42,181 nt of DNA from a virus, in IMG/VR virus record IMGVR_UViG_3300025879_000039, positions 1 to 42,181 of that record; one strand, given 5' to 3'. Under the pieces are notes generated by a model, which was not told where the DNA came from, did no database searches, and worked only from the letters and a program-made list of their open reading frames with translations. The position numbers were made by a program, and so were the translations under genes. Position 1 is the first letter of the stretch, and every line of letters begins with the position of its first letter. Positions 12,792 through 20,875 of this stretch are shown one piece after another.

Positions 12792-13226
12792 TTATTCTAC
12801 TTTTTTATTCGCTTTAACTCTTACTTCATGCCAGAAAACTCTACCTTCTTGTATTGCCTTTTTTATGTTTTTTTGCTTAGGCAGTAAAAATGCATTACCG
12901 CTTTTTACCTCTATAAAATGTACTTCACATTTAGTTTTACTTCCTGTGTTTTTATATCCTATAAAATCTATTGGCTTACCAAGGAAATTTACATCCTCGG
13001 GTCTTAATGGGAATTCATCCATAAATGGTACAAAGTTCTCTATTGCTAGACCCCACTGTACTGCACCTGAACGTTTTTTAGCATCCGCTCTAATACTGCC
13101 TCTCTCTTTTTCAAAGTTAGCTTTTATTTCTACAATAGTACTTTTTAGTTTATTTATTTTCTTTAATGAAACATAGGAAACTACTCCTAATACTGCTAAT
13201 AATGTGAATGTTGTTACGAAAATCAT
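12792..13226 (-). CDS. Membrane-anchored Holliday-junction-resolvase-like nuclease
   Basis: A 144-aa protein. Residues 1-20 form a membrane helix (MIFVTTFTLLAVLGVVSYVS), residues 22-50 a coiled coil, and the rest matches the family described as endonuclease related to archaeal Holliday junction resolvase: SGAVQWGLAIENFVPFMDEF, PLRPEDVNFLGKPIDFIGY, HFIEVKSGNAFL and EGRVFWHEVRV. The D...ExK residues (Asp in PIDF, EVK) fit a restriction-like nuclease core. Its role may be branch resolution or DNA degradation; a membrane anchor is usual in this family. It is the last gene of the nrd transcript, before a terminator. Confidence 0.7.
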   Translation of the reverse strand: MIFVTTFTLLAVLGVVSYVSLKKINKLKSTIVEIKANFEKERGSIRADAKKRSGAVQWGLAIENFVPFMDEFPLRPEDVNFLGKPIDFIGYKNTGSKTKCEVHFIEVKSGNAFLLPKQKNIKKAIQEGRVFWHEVRVKANKKVE

Positions 13227-13255
13227 TTATTTATTTTTATATTATTCCTATTCTA

Positions 13256-14971
13256 CTACCCGTCACAAGAAAGACAGTCTTCAGATGTTCTTGAACCTAT
13301 ATCTCCGTTAATAATTGAGTCTGTACGTAAGTAATATAAGGTCTTTACTCCTAACTTCCATGCAGTTTGGTGAACTAGATTAATAAATTTAGGACTATCA
13401 GTTGGGTCGAAAGCTAAATTTAATGACTGTGTTTGATCAATATATTTTTGACGTACAGATGCCTGTTCTACTAATCCTAATTGGTTTATTTCTGCAAATG
13501 TTAGAAAAATCTCTTTATCCTCGACTGGCATTACATCTTCAGGTATATTAGCTACAGACCCTCTATCTTTCATAATCTGATCCCAAACCTCATCCGTATT
13601 ATGTCCTTTATCTTCAAAATAAGACTCTAATGCAGAATTTCTTCTGATAAAAGTACCTTTTGCAGAATTAAATGTATATACATTAGCCGGTATCGGTTCA
13701 ATTCCTGCTGATACTCCTCCTGATATTGTACTATTTGATACTGTTGGTGCAACTGCTAATAAATGAGTATTCCTCATACCTGTACCTTTACACCATAACG
13801 GTTCTCCGTACTCTTCTGCTAATTTTCTTGAAGCTGCTTCTGCTTCATTCTTAATTTTAGAGAAAATTTGATGAGTAAAAGATGTTGCTGCTATTGAATT
13901 AAAAGGAACTCTTTCGTTCTGTAAGAATGTATGCCATCCTAATACTCCTAATCCGATTGCTCTACCTTTTTTAGCAGATCTATGTGATCTAGCAAGAGAC
14001 TCCTTACCATTAGTCTTAACTAAAAATTCTTCCATAACTCCGTCAAGGAAATAAATCGAAGTCTCAATTAAGTCTGTATTTTTCCATTCATGCCACTTAG
14101 TTAAATTAACTGAACTTAAACAACAAATGAAAGAATGTTCTTCATCTGTATGTAAAGTAATCTCTGAACATATATTTGTCATACTTACGTCTAAGTTATT
14201 TCGTACATAAGCTGGTGGGTTAGCATTATTTACGTTATCCTTAAACATAATATATGGTTCACCTGTCTCTACTCTAGATTTAAGTATTTCTACCCATAAT
14301 CCCATAGCCTCCGGGTCTCTCCTATCTAGTTTTTCCATAAAGGCATCATCCACTACAACGCATTGATGTAGGTTTAGACACTGTCTATTAGGGTCTCCTT
14401 TAGGTCTTCTGATTTGTAAGTATTCTTTAATATCAGGGTGATTTATATCTAGATTTACAGAAGCTGCTCCTCTTCTTACTGCACCTTGGTTAGTTGCAAT
14501 AATAGTAGAGTCGTAGATCTTAGCCCAAGGTACTATCCCTTCTGATTGTCCCATATCTCCGTTACCTATCTTAACTCCTCTACCTCTAACTTTAGATAAT
14601 CCTATTCCTACACCGCCTCCCATTGAGGTCAATCTCATTAGCTCAGCATTAGTAAGCCCTATTCCTCTAATAGAATCTGGAGTATCTATACCAAAGCACG
14701 AAATAGGTAATCCTCTATCTGTACCTGTATTTGATAAAACCGGAGAGGCTAGATTTAACCATCCTTTCCACATATATCGAAAAAATTTATTAGCTAAATC
14801 TGGTCTGTCTAATCTTTTTGCTACTGTATCTGCTACTCTACGGTATGCTTTTTTAGGTGTTTCTCCCTCTAATAAGTAACCTTTAGAAATAGTTGCTATT
14901 GATATTTCGTTCATCCATTCAGGATAATCCTTACCTGCTTCCCAAGCAGATGTATCTACTACTATACTCAT
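13256..14971 (-). CDS. nrdA: Ribonucleotide reductase class I, large subunit
   Basis: A 571-aa NrdA-type catalytic subunit that reduces ribonucleotides to deoxyribonucleotides. Seen: the active-site disulphide partner Cys92 (PISCFGID), the thiyl-radical loop NICSE (Asn266, Cys268, Glu270), Cys284 (FICCLSS), the radical-transfer pair Tyr546/Tyr547 (KTLYYLRT) and the C-terminal redox pair Cys566/Cys569 (EDCLSCDG). The N-terminal ATP-cone of E. coli NrdA (about 750 aa) is absent, so the dATP feedback through that domain is missing, as in many phage enzymes. It lies 16 nt downstream of nrdB. Confidence 0.95.
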   Translation of the reverse strand: MSIVVDTSAWEAGKDYPEWMNEISIATISKGYLLEGETPKKAYRRVADTVAKRLDRPDLANKFFRYMWKGWLNLASPVLSNTGTDRGLPISCFGIDTPDSIRGIGLTNAELMRLTSMGGGVGIGLSKVRGRGVKIGNGDMGQSEGIVPWAKIYDSTIIATNQGAVRRGAASVNLDINHPDIKEYLQIRRPKGDPNRQCLNLHQCVVVDDAFMEKLDRRDPEAMGLWVEILKSRVETGEPYIMFKDNVNNANPPAYVRNNLDVSMTNICSEITLHTDEEHSFICCLSSVNLTKWHEWKNTDLIETSIYFLDGVMEEFLVKTNGKESLARSHRSAKKGRAIGLGVLGWHTFLQNERVPFNSIAATSFTHQIFSKIKNEAEAASRKLAEEYGEPLWCKGTGMRNTHLLAVAPTVSNSTISGGVSAGIEPIPANVYTFNSAKGTFIRRNSALESYFEDKGHNTDEVWDQIMKDRGSVANIPEDVMPVEDKEIFLTFAEINQLGLVEQASVRQKYIDQTQSLNLAFDPTDSPKFINLVHQTAWKLGVKTLYYLRTDSIINGDIGSRTSEDCLSCDG

Positions 14972-14987
14972 TTATCTTGTATTTTAA

Positions 14988-15968
14988 TTAAAACATTGTT
15001 GATGCATCCCAATCCATATGTCCTTTAGAGTAATTTGTTACTCTATTTGCAAAGAAATCAGTTTGCTGTTTTCCTGCGATAACTGCATCAAACCATTTCA
15101 TAGTTTTTAATGCTCCTTTATCTATATCTTCTGAAGGGATTAAAGGTTTTAAGCCTAAGTCTCCCATTTTAGTATTGACTCTATGTTTGATAAAATTCTT
15201 AAGCTCATTTTTAGTTAAGTTCTCTAAATCTCCCATTTCAAACACCTTATCAATAAAATCAAACTCTAACTTAATAGCAGCTTCAGCAGCTTCTCTTATA
15301 TCGTTTTCTAATTTTTCGGTTTTAAATTCTGGGTGTTCTTTCATTAGTGTTCTAAATAACCAGCAACCGGCTTCACTATGTAATGACTCATCTCGAACAG
15401 ACCATTCAACTATTTGTCCTACACCTTTTAATTTGTTTCTCATTTTAAATGAAAGTAAAACTGCAAAGGAAGAGAATAGGTTAACACCTTCTGTAAAAGC
15501 AGAAAAAATAGCTAGAGAAACAGCTCTTTGATGCCAGTCTGGGTTTTCATGAGAGTCTCTTACATTCATTAAATTCTCAATCTTTGCCATAGTTGCTTCA
15601 TCTTCTAAGAATTCAGCAAAATTATCTAAACCTAACTGTTCGTTTAATAGTGAATAGGCTTCGGCATGTATAGTTTCAAAAGAACCAAACGTTACTCCCA
15701 TAGCAATAATTTCTGGTTTTCTAAACCAGTTAGTTACTAATCCTGTCCAGTAGTCATTAACGACTGTTTCTGTTTGAGCAAAACCTTTAAGTATTCCTCC
15801 TATTAGGTTTTTTTCATGGTCTTTTAAATTAGAATTCCAATCAGATACATCTTGTGACATTGGTACTTCTGTATGAAGCCAGTGGGCTTGTTGCTGTTTC
15901 ATCCAATAGTCAAATGCTTGTGGATATTCAAAAGGTTTGTAAACTACGCGTTCTTTGAGTAAACTCAT
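14988..15968 (-). CDS. nrdB: Ribonucleotide reductase class I, small (radical) subunit
   Basis: A 326-aa R2 subunit. The metal and radical residues are visible: Glu98, His101 and Tyr105 in FETIHAEAY, and later RDESLHSEAG with the second Glu/His pair. The position 31 residues before Glu98, Asp in E. coli R2, is Glu67 (AQTETVV), as in some other R2 subclasses, yet the radical tyrosine is kept. The partner nrdA follows at 16 nt. The gene stands just after an RNA structure (16001-16064) that may control read-through from dnaB. Confidence 0.95.
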   Translation of the reverse strand: MSLLKERVVYKPFEYPQAFDYWMKQQQAHWLHTEVPMSQDVSDWNSNLKDHEKNLIGGILKGFAQTETVVNDYWTGLVTNWFRKPEIIAMGVTFGSFETIHAEAYSLLNEQLGLDNFAEFLEDEATMAKIENLMNVRDSHENPDWHQRAVSLAIFSAFTEGVNLFSSFAVLLSFKMRNKLKGVGQIVEWSVRDESLHSEAGCWLFRTLMKEHPEFKTEKLENDIREAAEAAIKLEFDFIDKVFEMGDLENLTKNELKNFIKHRVNTKMGDLGLKPLIPSEDIDKGALKTMKWFDAVIAGKQQTDFFANRVTNYSKGHMDWDASTMF

Positions 15969-16000
15969 TCTTTGTTATTTTAGTTTAGTTAGATAGAAAA

Positions 16001-16064
16001 ATCTCCAATTGTAGAATATACTTCGTTATTGGAGATGTTTCCATAAATAGTATATATATTCTAC
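16001..16064 (-). promoter_or_regulatory. Mutually exclusive RNA helices / attenuator between dnaB and nrdB
   Basis: On the minus strand four segments follow one another: GTAGAATATA (16064-16055, including the dnaB stop), ATCTCCAAT (16036-16028), TATATTCTAC (16020-16011) and ATTGGAGAT (16009-16001). The first pairs perfectly with the third (10 bp) and the second with the fourth (9 bp); the two pairings cross. The second helix is followed by TTTTC and looks like a terminator. The 1-nt link between segments 3 and 4 is too short for both helices at once, so this is more likely a switch than a pseudoknot. Confidence 0.65.
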
Positions 16065-17407
16065 TTTTTGTCAAATAATTCTGTCATTTTTTCTCTCGAC
16101 AACGTAAAAGTAGGTTTATCGTCGGCTGCTAGTAAGTCAGCAGGATCAGCTTTTCCTTTGAAAGATATATGTCCATTATTTGTATCCATATCTACTTCAT
16201 AAGTCATTCCATCCTGACCGTATCTGTTTTTCATAACGTGCATTCTACCGGTACCTAATACCTTATCTTCTTTTTGTCTAGAAAGTGATAAACATATATC
16301 AGCTACCATCATCTTATCGTAAGAACCTGCCGCTTTATCTCCTTCAATAACTGAGTCTTTAGCACCCATTCTATTTACTTGAGATGGAGTAATGATTGGT
16401 ATTTGAAATTGTTTAGCAAGTCCTTTAGTTGCAATAAATACATCATCAATTTCGTCTTTTCGTTCTGAGAATTTACCTTTAGATGGTGCTCTTAAGTAAT
16501 CTACGTAATCAATTACAATCATATCCGGTTTATGATCCATATCAATACATTTTTGAATATGGGATTTAATAGTATTGACAGTAGCTCCCTTAGGAGGATA
16601 CTCCTTTACTATAAGCTTACCTTTTAGCCCTTTAACTATACTCTCAACCTCGCTCCTATGTTGATTTACATGATCGATAGAGTGGCCGGTAAAGTAACAG
16701 TCGAATCGTTTACCAACGTAGTCTTCTCCTAATTCTAAAGTATAGTAATTTACGTTATACCCCATCTTAACAGCATGTGCAGCTGCTGCAACACAAGTCC
16801 ATGATTTACCTCCTCCTGGGTTACCAAAAATAATGATTAAATCTCCTGGTCCCCATCCTCCTTGAATTCCTTCATTCATTAACGGCCAAGGTGAAGGTAC
16901 AGTAGGTCTGTAATTCTCTCTATATCTAGATTCTACATCCTTATTATACTCATGACCCATATTTTTATCCATTCCAGCTCTCATAGCTTTTTCAACCATA
17001 TTTCTAATACCGTCAAAATCTCCATCTTTTAATAAATCTGCTGAGGATAAAATTGCATGTTTCATCTCTTGATTCTTACAGAAACCTAAGAACTCTTCTT
17101 GAACGTATTCTAAATCATCTTGAGAAGCAGCATAAGAATTTCTTAATTCCTCTTTCAATGCTACAACCAGAATCTCATTATCTAATTTCTGTAATTCTAC
17201 TTTAAGTACATCCATAGTAATTGTAGTATGGTACTTATCAAAGTAGTTAATTATTTCATTAATAATCCACTTATGTGAATCCGCATCAAAATACTCCTCC
17301 TTAAGTACGTCCCTAACATTAAGTACGAATTTTTTATCTGTTAATAGTGAACCTAATACTTTAAGTTGAAAACCCTTACCGTATTGATTTAATGCTTTTA
17401 ATGTCAT
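16061..17407 (-). CDS. DnaB-family replicative helicase (gp41-like)
   Basis: A 448-aa hexameric helicase of the DnaB/T4 gp41 type, moving on the lagging strand to unwind the fork. The N-terminal about 150 residues are helical (DnaB-like N domain). The RecA-like core has Walker A GNPGGGKS (195-202), Walker B MIVIDYVDYL near 297, a PSQVNRMGAKD motif with the conserved Gln, and a later arginine-containing KNRYGQDG. It follows the FEN gene by 4 nt and ends in the switch-like RNA before nrdB. No separate primase gene is seen in the window. Confidence 0.9.
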   Translation of the reverse strand: MTLKALNQYGKGFQLKVLGSLLTDKKFVLNVRDVLKEEYFDADSHKWIINEIINYFDKYHTTITMDVLKVELQKLDNEILVVALKEELRNSYAASQDDLEYVQEEFLGFCKNQEMKHAILSSADLLKDGDFDGIRNMVEKAMRAGMDKNMGHEYNKDVESRYRENYRPTVPSPWPLMNEGIQGGWGPGDLIIIFGNPGGGKSWTCVAAAAHAVKMGYNVNYYTLELGEDYVGKRFDCYFTGHSIDHVNQHRSEVESIVKGLKGKLIVKEYPPKGATVNTIKSHIQKCIDMDHKPDMIVIDYVDYLRAPSKGKFSERKDEIDDVFIATKGLAKQFQIPIITPSQVNRMGAKDSVIEGDKAAGSYDKMMVADICLSLSRQKEDKVLGTGRMHVMKNRYGQDGMTYEVDMDTNNGHISFKGKADPADLLAADDKPTFTLSREKMTELFDKK

Positions 17408-17411
17408 TCCT

Positions 17412-18446
17412 TTATTGTTTTATAACCGTTAAACCCCTGAAATTCTCTAGCCATCCTTCTGTATTTTTAGTAATCCCTTCGATCTTATCTTGATCTAAAA
17501 GATGTAAAAATGCTCCGGTCTGTAGTGCTGGTATTTCACTTTTTATTATTTTTAATATATGATTTTTTTCCTTATCATCCAACGAAGTCTCATGTAAATT
17601 CATTAACTTAAAATTAGTTTCTACACGATCCCATTCTGTAATAATTTTAGGGAATATCTTTTTTACTTTCTTACCTTCTAACTTATCCGCACATATATTA
17701 TATACGTAATCTAAGTCCATATTAGGTTTTGTGATTAAGTCCGGAAATTCAGAAAGTATTGTTTTAATTCCTAGTCCCTTAACACCGGCTAAGTTATCTG
17801 AGTTATCACCTGTAAGTGCTTTCACTATATTATAATTTTCTGGAAGTACTTTTAGTTCTTCCTGTATATTTTCTGCTGTGAAAGTCTTCTTCTTTATAGG
17901 GGCAAATACCTCAATATTATTATCGACTAATTGTAGAAAATCCTTGTCTGATGATACTATAGTAACTTTTTTATTATTAGCTGCTCCTTGCTTTGCAAGA
18001 TATGCAATAACATCATCTGCTTCTAGCTTCTCCATCATAATTTGTTGGAGTGGTAGACAATCTAAATAATCCTGGGTTCTGTATAATTGTCCAATTAATG
18101 CTTCTTGCTCTTCTGCTTTATTATCATATAATCCCCAATGTGTTATCCTCGATGTTGCACGTTGAGCTTTGTAGTTAGAGTCTATATTTTTCCTGTTTGC
18201 TGAGCCTCCTTTTCCATCCCATACTACTACTACTCTAGTTGGATCAAAGGTACGTGTAACAAATCCAAGAGACCTTAAGAAACCAACAAGGCCACCTACG
18301 TGATGGCCTGTCGGGTTCATTGCCTTGAGTAATGAAAAACTCCTAATGAGCATATTCATTGCATCTATGACCAGTATATGATCATTTAATTCTCTAGGTG
18401 GGGTTTCTTTTAAATTGTTAAGTATATGGCTATATCCTTTACTCAT
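17412..18446 (-). CDS. 5'-3' exonuclease / flap endonuclease (RNase H-like)
   Basis: A 344-aa FEN-family nuclease like T4 RNase H, expected to remove RNA primers and 5' flaps. Metal-binding acidic clusters are in place: LVIDAMN at the N-terminus, VVVWDGKGGSANRK, KLEADDVIAYLAKQ, TIVSSDKDFLQLVDN and the helix-hairpin-helix part LTGDNSDNLAGVKGLGIKT. Because the phage DNA polymerase here has no 5' nuclease domain, this protein probably provides that activity. Its start overlaps the uvsX stop (TAATG). Confidence 0.9.
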   Translation of the reverse strand: MSKGYSHILNNLKETPPRELNDHILVIDAMNMLIRSFSLLKAMNPTGHHVGGLVGFLRSLGFVTRTFDPTRVVVVWDGKGGSANRKNIDSNYKAQRATSRITHWGLYDNKAEEQEALIGQLYRTQDYLDCLPLQQIMMEKLEADDVIAYLAKQGAANNKKVTIVSSDKDFLQLVDNNIEVFAPIKKKTFTAENIQEELKVLPENYNIVKALTGDNSDNLAGVKGLGIKTILSEFPDLITKPNMDLDYVYNICADKLEGKKVKKIFPKIITEWDRVETNFKLMNLHETSLDDKEKNHILKIIKSEIPALQTGAFLHLLDQDKIEGITKNTEGWLENFRGLTVIKQ

Positions 18447-19516
18447 TAATCAAGGATACCTTTAGTAATAATCTCCTCTTCCATATCTCCTTCTTCTATT
18501 AAATCGAAGTCGATACTACCAACTAATTTAAGCCAATGCTCTTTATGGGTATCTCTATACTTATCAATAGCCTTTTTATCGTCTGGTAAGAAACCATGAG
18601 ATGTCATAACTACCTTACCTCTAGATTGTACTCCTCCAATATGGTTCTTTTCAATCTGGATGTTAGTTCGTTTTGCAAACTCTACTTGTAATCCATTTTT
18701 TACTGCTTTAATCTTAGAAGTACCGGGGTTTGTTATGTTACCAAAAGTAACTACTAATGTAGCATCGTACCACATCGACATACCGCCTTTATTCTGTAAT
18801 TTAGGCTGTCCCATTGGATGTTCAGGTTTCATAGTCCATACCTTATTAATAGCAACTAATGTATTAGTATAAGGTGAATTTTCTTTTCTTGATAATAAAA
18901 TCTTCTGATTTAAATTATTTCCAAATTGAGTAGACATCGCACCAGCATTCCATTCATTATTATTCTTATTCGAACGTACTGATAAGTCACATGGTATTGA
19001 ACCTATTGAATCCCAGAAGAAACACATATCATAAGGTAAATTACCCTTAGACTGTTCATCCATTAAATCAGCCATATACACAGCTACTTCTTCGATTGTA
19101 TTCAACGTTCCTCTATCAGCATACAAGAAATGACCTTCGTAATCTATAACTGATCCGTTTTCATCTAATACTTCTTCAAACTGTAGTCCCATTTCCCTAG
19201 CATGTTCCCAAGACCATTTCATCTCAGAAATAATAAATACCGGTAGGATCCCCATTTTTTGAGCATTAACTGCTGCTTCTAATAATGCGGTTGTTTTTCC
19301 TGTATCACTATGTCCTCGTAAGAGTGTGATATGTCCGGTTGGTATGCCAGGAAGAGATGTAATATCTTGAAAAGCTTTAGATAAAGGAATCCATCCCTGT
19401 TCTTTAAACTTTACAGAAGCTTGAGAAAAACCTTTCTTTTTCTTGAAGTTCCCGAGATTAAAACTCTTTCTAACTGCAGCTGATGCAGCTGCTTGTACTT
19501 CTTTCTTTTTTGCCAT
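18446..19516 (-). CDS. uvsX: UvsX/RecA-like recombinase
   Basis: A 356-aa RecA-family strand-exchange protein. Walker A is GHSDTGKT (68-75), Walker B MCFFWDSIGSIP near 160, and loop regions follow (WNAGAMSTQFGNNLNQ). The N-terminus is Lys/Ala-rich. The size and simplified RecA core match T4 UvsX, which couples recombination to replication together with gp32 and gp41; the genes for all three stand side by side here. It begins 5 nt after the SSB gene and overlaps the FEN start. Confidence 0.88.
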   Translation of the reverse strand: MAKKKEVQAAASAAVRKSFNLGNFKKKKGFSQASVKFKEQGWIPLSKAFQDITSLPGIPTGHITLLRGHSDTGKTTALLEAAVNAQKMGILPVFIISEMKWSWEHAREMGLQFEEVLDENGSVIDYEGHFLYADRGTLNTIEEVAVYMADLMDEQSKGNLPYDMCFFWDSIGSIPCDLSVRSNKNNNEWNAGAMSTQFGNNLNQKILLSRKENSPYTNTLVAINKVWTMKPEHPMGQPKLQNKGGMSMWYDATLVVTFGNITNPGTSKIKAVKNGLQVEFAKRTNIQIEKNHIGGVQSRGKVVMTSHGFLPDDKKAIDKYRDTHKEHWLKLVGSIDFDLIEEGDMEEEIITKGILD

Positions 19517-19521
19517 ATACC

Positions 19522-20334
19522 TTATTCGTTAAATAGATCATCAAATTTAGTAACTGTATCTTTTTTACCAGCCGTAGCTGTTTCTAAAGTAAAGTCTGCT
19601 TTTTGTTGACCTAAGCTTTCTGGCAATTTATCATCTGCAGGTTGTGTTTTTGCAGGGGTATTATTCTCCTCCGCTGCTGCTGTGGGATCTAAATAATTCT
19701 GTAACTGTTTTTTAATAAAATCGTAATCATACTGAGTATGTACTTCTACTGGGTCTGGTTGAGTTTTTAACCAACTATCAACTAAATCGTTATTATCAGA
19801 TAAAGGTGTTTGTTTTGGTTTAATACGAACAGTAGTTTCAGGGTAAGGATTACCTTGCTGCTGCTCTACTACCATATCCCATCCGTTTACTACATCGGTA
19901 AAGTCTCCGATATCCTCATCTTCTGCTAAAGCAAGTAATGCTTTATAGATGGTTACTCCGAATCCCCATAATCTAACTCCTTTATCTTCTTCTCCTCTTA
20001 CTACTACAGGAGCAAAGATTCTAGTTTTAGGTGAGATTTTTCCAGATAATGACCAATTATCTTTATCACTAGTTTTACGAAGCTCTTTTACGAATTCTTC
20101 GATAGGATCTTGTTTACCAAAATTTGATAAAGCAACCATCGGATATTTACCGATACCGTAGTGGAATTTTAATTCTTTAAATGGAAAAGTAGGATAAAAA
20201 GCCGATGGTACGATACGTACTGTTTGCTTACCTAATTGTGGTTTCCAGAAGATTTTTGAGTAGTCAGTTTTCTCTTTTTCTTGACCGTTGTTGTTCAGCG
20301 CGTCTAATTTAGCGCGGATAGCATTAATGTCCAT
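19522..20334 (-). CDS. Single-stranded DNA-binding protein, gp32-like
   Basis: A 270-aa T4 gp32-type SSB. The N-terminus MDINAIRAKLDALNNNGQEK is the usual cooperative-binding arm, the core has YSKIFWKPQLGKQTVRIVPS, and the acidic C-terminal tail ends KDTVTKFDDLFNE, used to recruit replication partners. I place the start at ATG 20332-20334. A longer frame to 20394 would begin with a TTG that is in fact the -33 box of the promoter, and the -7 box would then be inside the gene. The zinc finger of T4 gp32 is not seen. Confidence 0.9.
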   Translation of the reverse strand: MDINAIRAKLDALNNNGQEKEKTDYSKIFWKPQLGKQTVRIVPSAFYPTFPFKELKFHYGIGKYPMVALSNFGKQDPIEEFVKELRKTSDKDNWSLSGKISPKTRIFAPVVVRGEEDKGVRLWGFGVTIYKALLALAEDEDIGDFTDVVNGWDMVVEQQQGNPYPETTVRIKPKQTPLSDNNDLVDSWLKTQPDPVEVHTQYDYDFIKKQLQNYLDPTAAAEENNTPAKTQPADDKLPESLGQQKADFTLETATAGKKDTVTKFDDLFNE

Positions 20335-20363
20335 ATATAACTTATTTAAAATATTACTTATTA

Positions 20364-20394
20364 TAAAGATACGAATAATATCTTTATGAGCCAA
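20364..20394 (-). promoter_or_regulatory. Predicted promoter of the gp32-uvsX-FEN-dnaB operon
   Basis: Minus strand: TTG (20394-20392), 20 nt, TATCTTTA (20371-20364), CG before the -7 box. It lies 30 nt upstream of the gp32 ATG and heads the replication run, whose genes then follow with gaps of 5 nt or less or overlaps. Confidence 0.75.
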
Positions 20395-20402
20395 CTATAA
20401 AA

Positions 20403-20855
20403 TTATAATTCTATAATTCGGTATAGTTTTGTATTGACTCTTTTTAATTCAGGTCCTTTAGTAAGGAGTATACTGTTACGGTAGTCATTCCAGTTAATTC
20501 TGAATGTAGTATCTAATACTCCTCCGTTTAGTTGTTTGATTAATGTATTTAACGCATTAATCGTATAAAGGGTATTAGTTTCTTTTTTTCTATGTACTAA
20601 AATCGTATTTTCTAAGAAAGTTGATACATTTCCGAAATCTACGTTATATGTACACATATATTCATCTTGGCTTTTTGAATAAAGCACAAAAATCTTATTA
20701 TATATTATTTTATACTTACTTTGTATAGTAGTTAACACATTCTCTAAATCATCTTCAGTCGAGAATGTACAGAACAGCTTATTACTCATATCTTCGCTGG
20801 TAAAAAAAGGTTCGATATCATAATCGAACTTAGGTCTTGTTACATTTGTTATCAT
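20403..20855 (-). CDS. Hypothetical protein next to DNA polymerase, 150 aa
   Basis: A 150-aa protein with an alternating alpha/beta pattern: PKFDYDIEPFFTSEDMSNKL, then NTLYTINALNTLIKQLNGG, then TTFRINWNDYRNSILLTKGP. I do not recognise the family. It lies 20 nt downstream of the polymerase and just before the gp32 promoter, so it is probably co-transcribed with the polymerase and could be a polymerase accessory or regulator; that is inference from position only. Confidence 0.6.
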   Translation of the reverse strand: MITNVTRPKFDYDIEPFFTSEDMSNKLFCTFSTEDDLENVLTTIQSKYKIIYNKIFVLYSKSQDEYMCTYNVDFGNVSTFLENTILVHRKKETNTLYTINALNTLIKQLNGGVLDTTFRINWNDYRNSILLTKGPELKRVNTKLYRIIEL

Positions 20856-20875
20856 ATATAAATAGTTAGTCTGTT

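Noticed and set aside
12032-13176. Plus-strand frames over the HNH and nuclease genes (62-103 codons)
   Set aside because: They run opposite to well-supported genes, have no own promoter and give low-complexity hydrophobic translations.
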